This document shows positions 23,001 through 24,728 of a stretch of DNA of 24,728 nt, one piece after another. The DNA is taken from contig JAVBOA010000059.1 of the NCBI GenBank assembly GCA_031551135.1, forward strand, positions 1 to 24,728, written 5' to 3'. Below the pieces are notes generated by a model that had not been told where the DNA came from, did no database searches, and saw only the letters and a program-made list of their open reading frames with translations. Position 1 is the stretch's first letter, and every line of letters starts with the position of its first letter. A program made the position numbers and the translations under genes. This DNA is from JAITVM01 sp031551135 (GTDB taxonomy: Bacteria > Bacillota > Clostridia > Lachnospirales > JAITVM01).

Positions 23001-24470
23001 CTACAAAATTATGCAAATCAAACCGCCGCTGCCCTCATTGATGATTTTTTGTAAAGTATCTTGCAATTTCATTTGAGCTTCTTCCGGCATCCGATAGAGC
23101 TTCGATTGCAGTCCATCCTTCACAAGCTCATGCATAGATTTCCCGAACATATTCAATTCCCAAACATTGTTGTCGTCTCTTTCCATTTCAGTTTTTAAAT
23201 AATGTATTAAATCTTCGCTTTGCTGTTCCGAGCCGACAATCGGTGAAATTTCGGTTTCTATATCCGCACGGATTAAATGTATGCTAGGTGCCGTAGCTTT
23301 CATTCGAACACCGTATTTCGAACCATGCTTCACCAGAACCGGCTCCTCCAATTTCATTTCTTCCAAAACCGGAGTAACGATTCCATAACCTTTGCGTGTT
23401 ACTTCATCCAGTGCGAATTGAACTTTATCATATTCTTTTTTGCATTTAGCAAGAACTTTTATTGTAGAAATTAATTGGTATTCATTTTCTATTTCCATAT
23501 CTGTTGTTTCGCTGAGAACTTTATAAAACAATTTCTCATCAACATTTAATTCGATATTTGCGATTCCCTTACCCAGCAAAATTTTGTCTACATATGCTTT
23601 TTTTACATATTCGCTGTTTTCCAAAGAAGACGGCGTATTTTTAATTTCTCTCAGCTTATTAATATCCGCAAATGATCTTTTAACAATATCAATTATGTTA
23701 GATTTCAGCCAATGCTCAATATGTAAAGTTTCGATCCATTTGGGATAATTAATTTTTATTTCGCGCACCGGAAATTCATACAATACTTTTTCCATAATAT
23801 TGTTGATATCTTCATCCTTTAGCTGAGCGCAATTTACCGGAATACAAGGAACGCTATATTTTGCGGAGAGTTCGTTTTTAAGTTTATCAGCGTCCTCGTC
23901 ATATGGGCGAATGGTATTGAGCAAAACAATAAACGGTTTATTTATTGCCTTAAGTTCTGAAATTACTTTTTCCTCAGCATCCACATAATCCTCCCGCGGA
24001 ATATCCGTAATCGAGCCGTCTGTTGTAACAACAATCCCGATTGTGGAATGTTCGTTGATAACTTTTTTTGTACCGATTTCCGCAGCTTCTTTAAAAGGAA
24101 TTTTTTCTTCGTTCCAAGGAGTGTTTATCATACGCGGTTTATCGCCGTCCAAATGTCCGTTCGCTCCGTTTATCAAGTACCCGACGCAGTCTATCATACG
24201 CACTTTAAAATCCAGATTATCATCCAGATTTATTTTGACCGCCTCGTTTGGAACAAATTTCGGTTCGGTTGTCATGATTGTTTTTCCGGCGGCGGACTGC
24301 GGCAGTTCGTCCTTTGTACGCTCTCTTGCGTATTCATTTTCTATATTCGGGATTACCAAGAGATCCATAAACCTCTTAATAAATGTAGATTTGCCCGTTC
24401 TGACCGGTCCCACTACACCTATGTAAATATCTCCTTGTGTTCTTTCGGATATGTCTTTATAAATATTCAT
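23001..24470 (-). CDS. spoIVA: Stage IV sporulation protein A (spore coat basement ATPase)
   Basis: SpoIVA polymerises around the forespore on ATP hydrolysis and anchors the coat and guides cortex formation. The 489-residue product has a TRAFAC-type Walker A GPVRTGKST at 21-29, the block DELPQSAAGKTIMTTEPKFVPN, a Walker B-like MIDCVGYLI, EHSTIGIVVTTDGSITDIPR, a long middle domain and the conserved C-terminal end INEGSGGLICIIL that targets it to the forespore membrane. Length is the family norm (Bacillus 492). It is a single-gene unit with its own terminator and a sigma-E-type promoter. Start ATG 24470 is preceded by GGAGG. It is direct evidence for an endospore former. Confidence 0.97.
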   Translation of the reverse strand: MNIYKDISERTQGDIYIGVVGPVRTGKSTFIKRFMDLLVIPNIENEYARERTKDELPQSAAGKTIMTTEPKFVPNEAVKINLDDNLDFKVRMIDCVGYLINGANGHLDGDKPRMINTPWNEEKIPFKEAAEIGTKKVINEHSTIGIVVTTDGSITDIPREDYVDAEEKVISELKAINKPFIVLLNTIRPYDEDADKLKNELSAKYSVPCIPVNCAQLKDEDINNIMEKVLYEFPVREIKINYPKWIETLHIEHWLKSNIIDIVKRSFADINKLREIKNTPSSLENSEYVKKAYVDKILLGKGIANIELNVDEKLFYKVLSETTDMEIENEYQLISTIKVLAKCKKEYDKVQFALDEVTRKGYGIVTPVLEEMKLEEPVLVKHGSKYGVRMKATAPSIHLIRADIETEISPIVGSEQQSEDLIHYLKTEMERDDNNVWELNMFGKSMHELVKDGLQSKLYRMPEEAQMKLQDTLQKIINEGSGGLICIIL

Positions 24471-24501
24471 ACTTATCCTCCCTTACTGTTCTATATTTCC
24501 T

Positions 24502-24531
24502 ATTTATATGATAAATATAAAAAAAATATAC
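24502..24531 (-). promoter_or_regulatory. Sigma-E-type (mother-cell) promoter of spoIVA
   Basis: On the minus strand GTATATT (24531-24525) and CATATAAAT (24510-24502) are 14 bases apart, 31 bases before the start. This resembles the sigma-E pattern (ATATT, then CATACA-T) expected for spoIVA. Confidence 0.65.
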
Positions 24532-24574
24532 AGTTTTAAAAAATTTTCCGGAAGGCCGCTATTTATAAGTTTGG

Positions 24575-24606
24575 AAAAATAAAAACTCCCTTAAAATTAA
24601 GAGAGT
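24575..24606 (-). terminator. Terminator of a gene beyond the right edge
   Basis: On the minus strand ACTCTCTTA pairs with TAAGGGAGT (one U-G pair), followed by a T-rich TTTTATTTTT tail. It should end transcription entering from beyond 24728, across repeat copy 3. Confidence 0.75.
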
Positions 24607-24612
24607 CTTTTT

Positions 24613-24725
24613 ATACTATTTTCATTATTAAGGATAGAAAAAAATATTTCATTTCACGCTTGAAGCATGCGTGAAACGCTCCGCTGTGAAAAATTTTTTT
24701 CTACTTATCAAAATGAAAATAGTAT
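24613..24725 (-). mobile_element. MITE-like palindromic element, copy 3 (113 bp, inverted)
   Basis: This is the exact reverse complement of copy 2 over all 113 bases, including the central hairpin and the asymmetric CGCTCCGCTG stretch. It sits directly upstream of the terminator at 24575-24606. Ends are ATACTATTTTCATT and AATGAAAATAGTAT with flanking TA. Confidence 0.9.
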
Positions 24726-24728
24726 TAT

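Overview
The window is AT-rich and almost every gene lies on the minus strand. It reads as chromosome from an endospore-forming, strictly or mostly anaerobic Firmicute, probably class Clostridia. The support is a full spoIVA with a sigma-E-type promoter, recU, a secA-prfB pair with the RF2 programmed frameshift, short-spaced AGGAGG ribosome sites, several iron-sulphur proteins and a molybdenum hydroxylase. I cannot name a genus.

Layout, low to high coordinates (minus-strand transcription runs the other way). 1-973: 5' part of an IS200/IS605-type tnpB, cut by the window edge. 1177-5707: recU, short queG, a sugar-nucleotide-type nucleotidyltransferase, an RluA-family pseudouridine synthase and prfB. 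5714-8299: secA, six bases before prfB. 8300-8767: non-coding. 8768-11093: pfkA, rph and a 35-residue exported-looking peptide ORF. 11384-11746: a DUF2809 membrane protein. 12180-12893: the only plus-strand gene, a SAM methyltransferase.

12936-21687 is the most interesting region. It holds two adjacent transcription units: a LacI-type regulator plus a PreA/dihydroorotate-dehydrogenase-like flavoprotein with a C-terminal ferredoxin domain, then a three-subunit molybdenum hydroxylase, an NCS1 permease and a cytosine-deaminase-like amidohydrolase. By family this should import a nucleobase-like heterocycle, hydroxylate it, reduce or oxidise a ring bond, and hydrolyse or deaminate it. By-eye alignment suggests that each of the three enzymes lacks a residue used by its textbook relative: the xanthine-binding Glu, the PreA catalytic Cys, and a CodA metal His with its general-acid Glu. 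I therefore infer a catabolic route for a non-standard or unknown heterocycle, not ordinary xanthine, uracil or cytosine use. A sigma-A-like promoter with a 10-bp-period direct repeat at its predicted start precedes the hydroxylase operon.

21782-24470 holds a DUF362/ferredoxin protein and spoIVA. Scattered through the window is a 113-bp palindromic MITE-like element with ATACTATTTTCATT ends: three full copies (3502, 11808, 24613; the last two identical but inverted), one 41-bp internally deleted copy and some possible solo ends. No matching transposase is in the window.
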